NCBI GenBank assembly: GCA_018971305.1
Contig: JAGXBC010000003.1
Location: 160,447-224,446 of the forward strand
From: Patescibacteria group bacterium
GTDB taxonomy: Bacteria > Patescibacteria > Paceibacteria > UBA6257 > 2-01-FULL-56-20
Direction: 5' to 3'
Length of the DNA stretch: 64,000 nucleotides
Below are positions 50,501 through 59,380 of this stretch, piece after piece. A model generated the notes under the pieces. It saw only the letters and a program-made list of their open reading frames with translations. It had not been told where the DNA came from and did not search any database. Every line of letters starts with the position of its first letter. Within the stretch, counting starts at the first letter, position 1. Made by a program: the position numbers and the translations under genes.

Positions 50501-51589
50501 CTAATTTTTGATAGTAAAATCCAACTGCTTTCCAGGGATACCTTTGGATTTACCGTATTCGATGGCATCTTTCCAGGTAGTCTTATCGGAATACCTAATA
50601 TTGAAATTTTTATCTTTAAAAACAACAATCACTTCATCTTTGCCTGGCTGCCAAAAATGCATGTACCATGGGCCATCGTTCAGGTATTCCCCCAGTTTTT
50701 CTATTTGTTTTTCATTTACCGATACGTCGTTAAGAAACCAATCTTCCATCATATACTTCTTTATAATTTTTAATTTATCCAGGATAGCTTTGTCGTTCAA
50801 ACTGTTCTCAATAATAGTTCCTTGGTAAGAGGCCTCGCCGTTTTCCGGCAACGACAGCGTGCAGAGATCATATCTTTTCTGGAGCATTTCTACGGTCTCA
50901 TGAAGTTTGTCGTACTTATCCTTCATATCCTCCGAAAACTCTACGATCTTGTTGATGTTCTCATTTTCCTTCAACCCTTCCAAAATTTTATCCGTTGCCA
51001 TTTCTTGTGCCTTATCTCTCGGCAAATTGCGAACCATCTCTTGCAGCTCTTTCTTTTTTTGGTCAAGTAATGTCTTTATGTCATCGCACTTCTGCGAATC
51101 GTTTTTATCTGTATTCTTATTTTTGTTTTTTAGTTTTAGTCCCAGCCCTCCGGCAACCAAGGCCACGAACGCGACAATTCCGGCAATAAGAAAATTTGAA
51201 TTTCCGGATGCCTGCGTGTTTGTGAGCAGGCCAGGCATAGCCGTTACGCTTGTCGTTGATTCAACTGTGTCAGTGGAGGACTGCAAAGAAGTTGGGCGGG
51301 GAGGAGTGGATGAAACGGAGCGTGGTAAGACCTGTACCGGAGCAGCAATACCCGTAGCCGTAGTATTCTGTGGCAGTTGAGCGGTCGGATTAACTGAGGA
51401 GCTCACACCGGCTGGAGCTGGCGCGCTTGAAAGCATGCTACTTGTAGCTTCTGCTGGTAAACCGGTACTTGTTTGTGCCTGCGCCAAAAGAACTGGGGCG
51501 ATTACAAAAGTTGCGACGGATAAGCAAATAGTTTGGTATGGTCTATATTTCACTATAATCAATTCGTGGATACTGAACTTTATACTCAC
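50501..51589 (-). CDS. Exported Ser/Thr/Pro-rich protein with membrane helix, unknown function
   Basis: 362 residues as the longest frame. Signal peptide-like ICLSVATFVIAPVLLAQAQ, a Ser/Thr/Pro/Ala-rich stretch to about 125, a membrane helix (IAGIVAFVALVAGGLGLKL), a coiled coil (about 170-250) and a C-terminal domain (WYMHFWQPGKDEVIVVF). The ATG at 51589 overlaps the DHFR-like gene by 47 bases; GTG 51553 overlaps by only 11 and starts just before the signal peptide, so it may be the true start. Confidence 0.6.
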   Translation of the reverse strand: MSIKFSIHELIIVKYRPYQTICLSVATFVIAPVLLAQAQTSTGLPAEATSSMLSSAPAPAGVSSSVNPTAQLPQNTTATGIAAPVQVLPRSVSSTPPRPTSLQSSTDTVESTTSVTAMPGLLTNTQASGNSNFLIAGIVAFVALVAGGLGLKLKNKNKNTDKNDSQKCDDIKTLLDQKKKELQEMVRNLPRDKAQEMATDKILEGLKENENINKIVEFSEDMKDKYDKLHETVEMLQKRYDLCTLSLPENGEASYQGTIIENSLNDKAILDKLKIIKKYMMEDWFLNDVSVNEKQIEKLGEYLNDGPWYMHFWQPGKDEVIVVFKDKNFNIRYSDKTTWKDAIEYGKSKGIPGKQLDFTIKN

Positions 51590-52073
51590 AGACCTTTACG
51601 CCATCAACCCCTGGTGGATTATTGATAGGAACTAAAACAAATCCATCTTTATCAAAATCAAAAGGCCTGATGCCTTCACCGATAGCCGCCGGAACTTCGT
51701 GTAAAATAATATTCTTTACGAAACCGTTCTTTAATAAATAATTATTAAGCGTTGGGCCGCTGGACACGAGCGCATCCGGCTCCAGTGCAAATGCTTCTTC
51801 TGGGGAATGTACAACGATATAATCTTTCTTCGGATGGAAATCCCTATCGCCGCTTACTACTATCTTTTTAATTGGCAATTTTCCGAACGAACCCAACAAT
51901 TCTTTGCTATACGCCTGAATAGTATCATATGTTTTCCTGCCGACTATTAATGTTCCGTGCTCCCGGCAGATATCAAGAAAATTCTGCCACAGATTATCTG
52001 GGATAAAATCTTCCCCACCATTTTTTCTGGCGATAAATCCGTCAGATGAAATTACGTTATATAGAGTTAGCAT
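51543..52073 (-). CDS. Dihydrofolate reductase / RibD C-terminal domain-like
   Basis: 176 residues. LYNVISSDGFIARKNGGEDFIP, TLIVGRKTYDTI, KIVVSGDRDF and ALVSSGPTLNNYLLKNG are typical of the RibD_C/DHFR fold. No deaminase half is present. NADPH-dependent reductase; substrate may be a folate or a pteridine-like compound. Confidence 0.82.
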   Translation of the reverse strand: MLTLYNVISSDGFIARKNGGEDFIPDNLWQNFLDICREHGTLIVGRKTYDTIQAYSKELLGSFGKLPIKKIVVSGDRDFHPKKDYIVVHSPEEAFALEPDALVSSGPTLNNYLLKNGFVKNIILHEVPAAIGEGIRPFDFDKDGFVLVPINNPPGVDGVKVCEYKVQYPRIDYSEI

Positions 52074-52084
52074 TTCTCGGATCT

Positions 52085-52909
52085 CTACGGCTGCAAAACA
52101 CCCTCCGTTTTGCCGTTTATGGAAATTACAACGTTCTGGACAGCGGAAAACTGCTTCAGAGTATTCTCTATCTCATTTCTGATAGCCGTAACACGGCAGG
52201 AGCCGGCGACGGATTGCTGGAGTGCTTGGTTAAAATCAACTTTCGCCGTGCCATTAGCAATCGTTAAGCTCTGAATTTTTACGCCGGGATTAATACTGGT
52301 TAAATATCCCAAATTATCTTCTTCTGCCGTCGGACCACTCAATAATTCCTCAAGCGCGGCTCGCGCCGGCGCCTGAGTTTTTGGAATCATCCTGTAAGCC
52401 GGATACATAACATCACACTCGCTCCCCTGTTCGGCGTACTTGCTGCCGAAAAATACTTTAACTACTTGCGAATCGCTGGAAGTCGCGGCGAAGCTAATTG
52501 GAACTATCACAAAATTTTCGTTCTCCGGCAAACCAGAGGGATTATCTTTGGCGAGTATTATCGTGCCATTCGCGGAATCGGGCTGAGCAAAACCAACCAC
52601 TGCCTCAAACGGAACCGTGCCAGTAGTCATCCAGGCGCCGATAGCCGTCGCGGGCGACGCCCCCAAAACCGTTCCATCTTGGTCAACTATTTTTACCGGG
52701 AACGACCCTTCAAAAAACCAGCTGCCTTTCGCCTGCCCCTTAACGATAATCGGCGAAGAAATAGTATCTTTGGCCTGAGGCGAGAAAATCTTGGCATCTT
52801 CCCCTGTTGGCAACTGGGAAATGATTGGCCTCTTAGGCACCGGCACGAACAAAAGTATTACAAGGAGAACAAAGATTACCACCGCAAGAATTATAGCTAC
52901 TTTTTTCAT
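52085..52909 (-). CDS. Membrane-anchored Gmad2-GerMN domain protein
   Basis: 274 residues. Membrane helix 5-25, Ig-like Gmad2 domain (about 40-140; FSPQAKDTISSPIIVKGQA), then a GerMN domain (about 150-270; ARAALEELLSGPT, KVDFNQAL). The pair is known from spore-germination GerM and many other wall-associated proteins. Likely sits at the outer face of the membrane. Confidence 0.85.
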   Translation of the reverse strand: MKKVAIILAVVIFVLLVILLFVPVPKRPIISQLPTGEDAKIFSPQAKDTISSPIIVKGQAKGSWFFEGSFPVKIVDQDGTVLGASPATAIGAWMTTGTVPFEAVVGFAQPDSANGTIILAKDNPSGLPENENFVIVPISFAATSSDSQVVKVFFGSKYAEQGSECDVMYPAYRMIPKTQAPARAALEELLSGPTAEEDNLGYLTSINPGVKIQSLTIANGTAKVDFNQALQQSVAGSCRVTAIRNEIENTLKQFSAVQNVVISINGKTEGVLQP

Positions 52910-52920
52910 AAATAATTTTG

Positions 52921-53190
52921 CTATTTTAGCAGGACACCATCTTTTTTAAGTATCTCTATCTTGCGCCGCGCTCCGCGGTTATAGCCGCCAGCCATTCCAT
53001 CTGAACGAATCACCCTATGACAGGGAATTTTTGGATCATGATTTTTCTTCAAAATATTCCCGACCGCGCGATAAGCCAAACGATTGCCAGCCCGGCGCGC
53101 GATTTCTTTATACGTTGAAACCTGGCCGCGGGGAATTTTTGCGACAACGGCTAGAACCCTACGTTGAAAATTTGCGCTTTTGCCCTTCAT
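52921..53190 (-). CDS. Methylated-DNA--protein cysteine methyltransferase-like
   Basis: 89 residues from ATG 53190 (the first in-frame start at 53295 gives a basic extension unlike the family). FQRRVLAVVAKIPRGQVSTYKEIA, the wing helix RAVGNIL, and the active-site PCHRVIRSDG. Only the C-terminal helical domain of Ogt/MGMT is present. As PCHR is intact it may repair O6-alkylguanine; ATL proteins lacking Cys are excluded. Confidence 0.85.
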   Translation of the reverse strand: MKGKSANFQRRVLAVVAKIPRGQVSTYKEIARRAGNRLAYRAVGNILKKNHDPKIPCHRVIRSDGMAGGYNRGARRKIEILKKDGVLLK

Positions 53191-53316
53191 GCTTATCGGA
53201 GATTTTTGTTTTTGATATTTGTAAATACTTGCGATAGCGGAAAGTTGCCTACGTCCGATATGCCGGGGAATCTTGACGACCGCCAACCTTCGCATAGTTC
53301 TTCATTTTTCACCACC

Positions 53317-53544
53317 TCAAGAACTGAAGGCCTTATCAAGCAAACCCTTTCTTTTACTAACGAAAAAAATATAAACGATTTCCAAAACGGCCGCGGTGTT
53401 TAATATCAGCATCACTATAAACCACCATTTGTCCCGCAAACGCGCCGCTTTCCACAAAGCTACTCCCTTCCAGGGCAGGGTCCAGGCTATCATTAGAAAT
53501 ATGAACCAATTATTTTGTACCAAGGGTAGAAATGATTGAAACAT
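53317..53544 (-). CDS. DUF5652-like small membrane protein
   Basis: 75 residues, two membrane helices (NWFIFLMIAWTLPWKGVALW and WWFIVMLILNTAAVLEIVYI). The pattern WKAARLRDKWWFI with the second helix and a charged tail matches DUF5652, common in CPR genomes. Function unknown. Confidence 0.75.
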   Translation of the reverse strand: MFQSFLPLVQNNWFIFLMIAWTLPWKGVALWKAARLRDKWWFIVMLILNTAAVLEIVYIFFVSKRKGLLDKAFSS

Positions 53545-53630
53545 TTTTATGGATAAATTTCGGCGACCTTTAACCTAAGATTCTGTTATGTAAATTATAG
53601 TTCCGCGCTTTCCTGCGGGCAAACTTGATT

Positions 53631-54527
53631 TTACCCCGAGACACACTGATTAAAAGCCGAAACCTCAGTGTTATATTGAGAAATCATCTGCTTGGTCTGA
53701 GCAACTAAATCGTTATACTGTGCGACAAGTGCGTTGTACTCGTCCACCGTGGCGTTGTAAGCCCGCCTGTCGCTTTTATCCATCGTGTCCAATTGAGATT
53801 TAAGAATGGAAATTTGTGATTCCATGGATGTAAGCTGGCTTTCGCTGGCGGTTATTCTATCTTTAAGCGGCGAATCAATCGCTGGGCAGGCCGAAACCGG
53901 TTTACCGAAAATCTGGACGGCTATCCAAGTTGATTCGCCTTCGTAAACCCCTTTGCGTACGGCCACGCCGATTTCACGATAATTGACGTTCAAAATATTG
54001 GCGCGATGTCCGGGACTATTCATCCAGGCAATCACAACTTTTTCATCTCCGCCAAAATTTCCGAGCGCAAGATTCTCTCCGAGTTCAAGATAATCATAGC
54101 CCACGCTCGCCGCTACTGTTGTTACGCTATCGCCGCTCGGAGACACGTGCGCGAAATATTGTTTTTGGAACATATCGGCGAGGCGTTCTTCGGCAATCGT
54201 ATCCAGTTGGGAATTTTCCGCAAGCGCGGGAAGCGCGCCGTTCTCCTGCCTTTGAATATTCGTCCAACTTATGACACCAGCAACAGTAAGAGAGTCAGAG
54301 GCGGACGTTTTTGCCGGAGAAACTGATGGCTCCGAAGAAGTCGGGGCTCTTAATGGTTCCGGTGTTGCTACCGTTTTTTTAATATTCTCAACCGCTGCCT
54401 TTATCGCAACTTGCTCGATATTGCCAAGCTTCGGGGAGAAATATTCGCTTATCGTTCCGCGAAAAATAAAAGCGCCGACTAAAGCCGCTAAAATCGTTGA
54501 ATAGAATATAAGCCTGGGCTTGTTCAT
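53631..54527 (-). CDS. Membrane-anchored CAP (SCP/PR1) domain protein
   Basis: 298 residues. N-terminal membrane helix, Ser/Pro linker, CAP domain at about 85-210 with YFAHVSPSGDS, GENLALG and WMNSPGHRANILN, then a C-terminal coiled coil (about 220-290). CAP proteins are secreted and bind lipids or act on the wall; in bacteria their role is mostly unknown. The catalytic-looking His and Glu residues are present. Confidence 0.88.
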   Translation of the reverse strand: MNKPRLIFYSTILAALVGAFIFRGTISEYFSPKLGNIEQVAIKAAVENIKKTVATPEPLRAPTSSEPSVSPAKTSASDSLTVAGVISWTNIQRQENGALPALAENSQLDTIAEERLADMFQKQYFAHVSPSGDSVTTVAASVGYDYLELGENLALGNFGGDEKVVIAWMNSPGHRANILNVNYREIGVAVRKGVYEGESTWIAVQIFGKPVSACPAIDSPLKDRITASESQLTSMESQISILKSQLDTMDKSDRRAYNATVDEYNALVAQYNDLVAQTKQMISQYNTEVSAFNQCVSG

Positions 54528-54640
54528 CTATTGAATTATAACAATTATGAAAACTTAACCTTGCGCGCATAGATTGACAAATTTGTTCGGAATTGCAAGT
54601 ATGGTTGCAGAGTTATTTATCAAAAATCAAGGAGTTAAAT

Positions 54641-54931
54641 ATGCCATTGGAACGACATGGTGGCGTTACCTTAGGGACACACATCTCCTTCCATAATCGT
54701 GGTAATTATTGGAATCGTAAAGAACATAAAACAAACGAGTACGACGTAGTCGAGAAGCATAATTGTAGAAATATCCTTGGATACATCTACTGGTTTGCTC
54801 GTTGGCAAAAATACGTTTTTGAACCAAATTCTCGTACCGTCTACGAAGAAACATGTATGCGGGAAATAAGCCTGTTCATTGAAGAAGAAACCAAAGCTCA
54901 TAAAACGGCATCAAAGAACAAGCGGCAGTGA
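54641..54931 (+). CDS. Hypothetical 96-residue protein
   Basis: Start ATG 54641 with SD AAGGAG 8 bases upstream; earlier in-frame Met at 54593 lacks one. Basic, aromatic (ILGYIYWFARWQKYVFEP). No family. Stands alone on the plus strand, followed by a weak terminator. Confidence 0.55.
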   Translation: MPLERHGGVTLGTHISFHNRGNYWNRKEHKTNEYDVVEKHNCRNILGYIYWFARWQKYVFEPNSRTVYEETCMREISLFIEEETKAHKTASKNKRQ

Positions 54932-54935
54932 TCTG

Positions 54936-54967
54936 GCGGCGCGATAATATCAAGCCGCTTTTTTGTT
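54936..54967 (+). terminator. Weak terminator of the 54641 gene
   Basis: GCGGC / GCCGC with 13-base loop, then TTTTTTGTTTG. Confidence 0.45.
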
Positions 54968-55021
54968 TGTTAAAATATTCGACCATTTATTTTATTGGCT
55001 TAAAATGATCGTCCATTCTAT

Positions 55022-55140
55022 ATATAAAAAAGCAAAGCCCCTGCCGTTTCCGGAGGGACTAATGCCTTTGGATACTTATTCCCTTTTTGCCTTTCCTCCT
55101 CACAAGGAAAAACCCAAAGGATAAAATTTCGTATCTTCGT
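55022..55140 (-). ncRNA. Candidate structured small RNA with terminator
   Basis: In the 270-base gap 54932-55201 no ORF is supported. On the minus strand an extended -10 (TGTTACAAT, 55146-55154) precedes CCTTTGG (55114-55120), which pairs perfectly with CCAAAGG (55065-55071); an inner TTTCCT/AGGAAA hairpin is nested, and a bulged 7-bp stem (55039-55057) followed by TTTGCTTTTTT ends it. The order promoter, closed stem, terminator suggests a transcript of about 115-120 bases. A GGAGG inside it has no start codon after it. Confidence 0.4.
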
Positions 55141-55201
55141 GTTTAATTGTAACAAAATTGCCGAAATAAAAATAGAGCGGTTGTGGATATCCTTGAAACA
55201 C

Positions 55202-55696
55202 TTATTTAACGCTTAAAAGTTCTACCGTGAAATGCAATGTTGAATTCGCCGGTATTGAGCCAACCGCCTGACCACCATAACCAAGCTCAGGGGGAATAAC
55301 GAGGGTGCGCTTGCCGCCAACTTTCATTCCGGCAACACCCAAATCCCAACCCTGGATGACCTGCCCCTGCCCCAGCGTAAAACTAAACGGCTGCACATGC
55401 TGGAACTTCGCATTGGTATTGCTGTCAAAAATCGTGCCGTCATCAAGAGTACCGGTATAATTTACCGTAACCGTGTTGCCATTCTTAGCCTCTGAGCCAG
55501 TACCAACCGTTACGTCCGTAACTTTAAATTTAGACAAAATATCCGCCTGAGCCTGTGCTTGCGCCTGTGCTGCCGCTGCCTGATCCGCTGATTCTTGTTG
55601 TTGAGCTTTGTTGTCCAAGTTATGATTGTACCAAATTCCGCCAAAAACCAAAGCTACCGCAACCGCTACAAATATTGCAATTTTAAATGTTTTCAT
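55202..55696 (-). CDS. Membrane-anchored FKBP-type peptidyl-prolyl isomerase
   Basis: 164 residues. N-terminal membrane helix, Gln/Ala-rich spacer (about 30-52), FKBP domain: VTVNYTGTLDDGTIFDS, FTLGQGQVIQGWDLGVAGMKVGG, LVIPPELGYG, LHFTVELLSV. Catalytic-site aromatics are kept. Extracytoplasmic foldase, consistent with the many exported proteins here. Confidence 0.94.
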   Translation of the reverse strand: MKTFKIAIFVAVAVALVFGGIWYNHNLDNKAQQQESADQAAAAQAQAQAQADILSKFKVTDVTVGTGSEAKNGNTVTVNYTGTLDDGTIFDSNTNAKFQHVQPFSFTLGQGQVIQGWDLGVAGMKVGGKRTLVIPPELGYGGQAVGSIPANSTLHFTVELLSVK

Positions 55697-55713
55697 AAGA
55701 TTATTTAATTATT

Positions 55714-56058
55714 CTAACTTATTTTCGATCCCGGTGGCGCCTCCTTGTCCACCGTTAGAATTATTGGCTCGCCATTCTCGTCGTGAGCCGCAAGGAGCAT
55801 CCCCTGGCTCTCCAGCCCCATCAGCTTGCGCGGATCGAGATTGACGACTATCACAATTTCTCTTTGCAATAAACTTTCCGGCTCATATTTTTTTCCGATA
55901 CCAGCCACGATTTGCCTCTTTCCAAGCCCCGAGCCGTCCGCTGAGTCGCCGCCAAGGTCAACTTCCAATTTAATTAATTTCTCTGAATCCGGCACGCGTT
56001 CAGCAGCAAGCACGCGACCTACGCGCAAATCAATATTTTTAAATTCATCGAATGTCAC
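55714..56058 (-). CDS. tRNA-binding (EMAP/CsaA-like) domain protein
   Basis: 114 residues, a free-standing OB fold. FKNIDLRVGRVLAAERVPDSEKL, RQIVAGIGKKYEPE, NLDPRKLMGLESQGMLLAA correspond to the C-terminal domain of MetRS and to CsaA. It may bind tRNA in trans to a synthetase or act as CsaA-type chaperone; metG is not in this window. Confidence 0.9.
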   Translation of the reverse strand: MTFDEFKNIDLRVGRVLAAERVPDSEKLIKLEVDLGGDSADGSGLGKRQIVAGIGKKYEPESLLQREIVIVVNLDPRKLMGLESQGMLLAAHDENGEPIILTVDKEAPPGSKIS

Positions 56059-56126
56059 TAAAATATTTTAGCACGGAAATTAATACAAATCAAAAAGGGG
56101 CGCCAAGCACCCCTATACCGAATAAA

Positions 56127-56354
56127 TTATCTTTTGCAGAAAACTTTATTCAATAATCTTTTAAAAAGTGCCGGCTTTTTCTTCGCCACCGGAAATAGAT
56201 CTCTGCAAGCTTCAACCGTTATTTCTACCAAATCAGCTGATGGTTCTACGTCGAACAATCCCTTTTTTTCCATATTAAGCGCTGCCTGGATTAAATCCTC
56301 CGAAAACCCAAGATTACGAAGCTCTAGAGTATTTACATATCTCTTCTTGGCCAT
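56127..56354 (-). CDS. Hypothetical 75-residue protein
   Basis: Begins MAKKRYVNTLELRNLGFSEDLIQAALN; helical with a basic C-terminus. SD AAGGAGGGG lies 5 bases before ATG 56354. Not recognised. Single-gene unit. Confidence 0.55.
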   Translation of the reverse strand: MAKKRYVNTLELRNLGFSEDLIQAALNMEKKGLFDVEPSADLVEITVEACRDLFPVAKKKPALFKRLLNKVFCKR

Positions 56355-56426
56355 ACTACCCCTCCTTTATATATCTATTATATATCTATTAACTAGATGA
56401 ATTATATTATTTATCTCTTATAAGCA

Positions 56427-56460
56427 CAAACGATCCCGCTAAAAGCGGGATCGTTGTTTA
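56427..56460. terminator. Strong hairpin terminator
   Basis: AACGATCCCGCT / AGCGGGATCGTT perfect 12-bp stem with AAA loop. It lies just beyond the stop of the 56482 gene and ends the sigma operon. Confidence 0.75.
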
Positions 56461-56481
56461 GATAAGGTTATCAGGAAAATT

Positions 56482-57333
56482 TTAACCGTGGTTATTTATC
56501 TTATCTTGAAGACCCTTAATCTGGTCCAAAATCTGCTGAATTCTGTCTCTGAGACTCTGGGAATTGCTGTTCTGATTTCCGTTGCCGTTGTTGCCTTTGT
56601 TCTCTGATTGCGTTTCGTTCTCTCCGTTTTTTCCATTATTGGTATTCGTATCGTTTGAACTACGGGCCTTAAGCAAGCTGTAATCTCTTACAACCTGAGC
56701 ATATACGACACCAGCATTATTCGGATCAACGCGTCCAGAGACACCAACCTCATCACCAACCTTTATTTGGCTAAAAGTCACATTGCCGGTAATATGTCCC
56801 CCTTCGTTACCTCCGCGGAACAACAGCTGGGGAGCGCTAGACAAATTTACCGTCCAGGTCGTACCCCAAACGCTGCCGACAAAAGAATTTGTACCGACAC
56901 TTACGACTTTCATGCCATGGGTAATAAACTGACCAGCCGGGTTAATGCTCAATTCCGGATTCTTGAAAAGTTGCGGCACCGGAGGAGTAGTTGTAGTTTG
57001 CGGCAAAGAAGTTATCACGGCCGAACAAGTAGCATTCACCGTGCTTGTCGTAGTGTCACCAACCTGAACACCAGCCTGATAAGTACCAGTGGCATTATAC
57101 GTAGCGGAAACAACACTTGATGTGCTGCCACCGATATTGGTTCCCGTCCAAATGTATGAATATGCTGGAGCACCACCGCTTGCCGTTGCTGTCCAGGTTA
57201 TGACGTTTTGTGCCACAGTACCCGAACAAGTTGCGGCTAAATCGGCAGTTTGCGCTCCAGCTAATCCTGCGACAGCAAGAGCGAGTCCGCCAGCCAAGCT
57301 AATAGCCAGCACCAATTTTTTATTTTTAATCAT
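56482..57333 (-). CDS. Exported protein with PKD/Ig-like and DUF5666-like domains
   Basis: 283 residues from ATG 57333 (signal peptide 1-27, ends GAQ); the 57393 start would overlap the preceding gene more. One PKD/SprB-like beta domain (about 30-110, paired Cys), Pro/Thr linker, an OB-like DUF5666-type domain (about 125-210), an Asn/Gly-rich stretch and a C-terminal helix. Last gene of the sigma/DUF5667 operon; perhaps its target or sensor. Confidence 0.7.
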   Translation of the reverse strand: MIKNKKLVLAISLAGGLALAVAGLAGAQTADLAATCSGTVAQNVITWTATASGGAPAYSYIWTGTNIGGSTSSVVSATYNATGTYQAGVQVGDTTTSTVNATCSAVITSLPQTTTTPPVPQLFKNPELSINPAGQFITHGMKVVSVGTNSFVGSVWGTTWTVNLSSAPQLLFRGGNEGGHITGNVTFSQIKVGDEVGVSGRVDPNNAGVVYAQVVRDYSLLKARSSNDTNTNNGKNGENETQSENKGNNGNGNQNSNSQSLRDRIQQILDQIKGLQDKINNHG

Positions 57334-58168
57334 CGTTATTATTTTTATTGTTTTCTGTTTCGACCTTTGTGTTTTCGGAATTATGATTACCATTTATCAA
57401 CTGAGGGTTTTCTGTCCCAGAAGATTCTTCGTTGCCTTTAATGTTATACGTGGTTGTGGCATTTGTGTTACCGCTATCGTTCAAGGAATTAATATAGTTA
57501 TTGGTGCTACTCGCAATGCCATCACACTTATCTCCGAACTTCTGTAATATCTTCGGGTTCTTACCCAAAATTCCCCTCAAATGCGATGAAGTTGAATTTA
57601 TGAATAATTTATTCAGCGGATTGCAGAACGCCGGTACGCCGCTTTCGCTGCTCGTCGCTTCGTCTTTTTCGGCGCCCAGCAAAGAATCTTCGGCGTCATT
57701 CTCAAGTTTTGCCACCGCGATATTTACCTTGTAGTGCTGATCTTCCCGATTTGTCCCGCCCACATTACCCTCGCCGTTATTCTTGTTATTGCTTTGCCCA
57801 TTAACGGCTTCTATCTCGTTCAATCTCTCTTCTGCCATTTGAATCTGCAGTTGCGGCTTATCATTACTGCTCGCAAAAGCCAGAACCAACGACTCATGAT
57901 ATCTTTTCAGCGGATAAAGCGGACTTGTAGGATTAACACTTTGATTATCCGCATAAGCCGCCAGAATATTGGTGAATCCTATAATGGCGACAACAGCCAA
58001 AATCGTCCGAAAGGCAAAAGAAAATCTGTTCCGCGGAACGGTTTTCATAAACTTATTTTCAAATAGCGCCAAGAAGACACCGCGCGATTTCTTGGCGAAT
58101 TCTTTTCCTGGCGCAAGCGTATTTCTTAACCTGCTCGGCAATTTATCTTGTTCAAAAAAATCTTTCAT
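57326..58168 (-). CDS. DUF5667 membrane protein, candidate anti-sigma partner
   Basis: 280 residues. Basic cytoplasmic N-terminus (1-50), one membrane helix (FRTILAVVAIIGFTNILAAY), then the DUF5667 extracytoplasmic domain (NPTSPLYPLKRYHESLVLAF; RLNEIEAV), and an Asn/Ser-rich tail. Placed directly after the ECF sigma gene (its start is next to the sigma stop), where an anti-sigma factor is usually encoded. No zinc anti-sigma motif is seen. Confidence 0.75.
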   Translation of the reverse strand: MKDFFEQDKLPSRLRNTLAPGKEFAKKSRGVFLALFENKFMKTVPRNRFSFAFRTILAVVAIIGFTNILAAYADNQSVNPTSPLYPLKRYHESLVLAFASSNDKPQLQIQMAEERLNEIEAVNGQSNNKNNGEGNVGGTNREDQHYKVNIAVAKLENDAEDSLLGAEKDEATSSESGVPAFCNPLNKLFINSTSSHLRGILGKNPKILQKFGDKCDGIASSTNNYINSLNDSGNTNATTTYNIKGNEESSGTENPQLINGNHNSENTKVETENNKNNNDD

Positions 58169-58723
58169 TTATTTTTGGAAATGGTCGCGTATTTTTTGCT
58201 TGAGGCGGCTAGCGGAAACCCTAAGCGCACCTTCGGACTTTGCGGCAATCTCGGCTATTTCGCTATAAGACAGTTCGGCTATATAGCGGAGCTCAAATAT
58301 TTCTTTTTCGTCGCTGGTCAAAGTATTCACGAACTTTTTTAAAATTTCTGCCTCAAATTTTACGTCTAGATCGATCCTACCACCCTCGTCTTCCATTGAG
58401 TCCAAGAACATCTCGCTTAAATCAGAGAAGGTCTGGCTTTTTTTTGCACGGAAATAATCAATTATGGTGTTGTGCGCCAACCGCCAGAACCAGACAACAA
58501 AATTTCCTTTTTCTTTATCAAAACCGTCCAAATTATCTAAGGTCTTTAGAAATATATCCTGAGTCAGGTCTTCGGCAAGTTCGCGATTGCGTAATCTGTT
58601 CATGCAGAATCCGAACGTTTTGGAGAAAAGATTATCGTATAGTCCTTCGGCAGCTCCCTTGTCACCGTTTTTAGCGCGCAGAGCGAGCCGAGTCAGGTTG
58701 TCTTGTCCGATATTCAATTTCAT
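58169..58723 (-). CDS. ECF-type RNA polymerase sigma factor
   Basis: 184 residues from ATG 58723; the longer frame would use GTG 58795. Region 2: AEDLTQDIFLKTLDNL and VVWFWRLAHNTIIDYFR; region 4: LTSDEKEIFELRYIAELSYSEIAEIAAKSEGALRVSASRLKQKI. Directs RNA polymerase to a subset of promoters, likely envelope genes, under control of the DUF5667 protein. Confidence 0.92.
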   Translation of the reverse strand: MKLNIGQDNLTRLALRAKNGDKGAAEGLYDNLFSKTFGFCMNRLRNRELAEDLTQDIFLKTLDNLDGFDKEKGNFVVWFWRLAHNTIIDYFRAKKSQTFSDLSEMFLDSMEDEGGRIDLDVKFEAEILKKFVNTLTSDEKEIFELRYIAELSYSEIAEIAAKSEGALRVSASRLKQKIRDHFQK

Positions 58724-58810
58724 AGATAAATACGTTTTAAAAGATTTACTGTTACAAAGCAATGTATCATCTTTCAACGAACATTGGAGTAACACCCTAT
58801 TGGCTAACAG

Positions 58811-59377
58811 TTAGATTTCTTCCGATTCACGCCTTCTTGCCAAGATGCCAAGAAGGAGCAATAAAACAAATCCCGTGAGAGCCATAGTGGGAATCGTGAC
58901 ATAGCCATACTCCATAAAGTAAACGTGCGCGCAATCAGATGAGCCGTTTGCCGCGCAAGGAACAAGAGAGCTACCGCCAAACTGTAAATAAGAATTATAT
59001 ATTGAAATTGCACCGCCTATCACCGAAAGCGGAATAGTGTATTGCCACCATTTCTTTGATTTATTGGAGAGGGCAACACCCAATATTACTACTTGAGGAT
59101 AAAGGAAAATTCTCTGCCACCAGCATAAAACACAAGGGACAAATCCTACGATATCGGAATAAAACAAACTGACGATCATTGCAATAAGAGCTATCAAAAA
59201 AGAGAATATGAGCGCCCTATCTTTAAAGAAACCTAACAATTTCCAGACCGCGTCGGCATCAGAGTTCTCCGCTGGTTTCTCTTTGAATGCGGCAAATAAT
59301 AGAAACAAGGCCAACGCACCGCCAAAGACAGTGGCCAAAGAAAGTATATGAGTTACAGATTCTACTAGCGGAGACAT
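58811..59377 (-). CDS. Disulfide bond formation protein DsbB/BdbC-like
   Basis: 188 residues, four or five membrane helices. CVLCWWQRIFLYPQ is the DsbB quinone-coupled CxxC with the following Arg, and a second Cys pair (VPCAANGSSDCAHV) lies in the next external loop. It re-oxidises a thiol partner, evidently the thioredoxin-like protein encoded 3 bases upstream. Confidence 0.9.
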   Translation of the reverse strand: MSPLVESVTHILSLATVFGGALALFLLFAAFKEKPAENSDADAVWKLLGFFKDRALIFSFLIALIAMIVSLFYSDIVGFVPCVLCWWQRIFLYPQVVILGVALSNKSKKWWQYTIPLSVIGGAISIYNSYLQFGGSSLVPCAANGSSDCAHVYFMEYGYVTIPTMALTGFVLLLLLGILARRRESEEI

Positions 59378-59380
59378 TCT

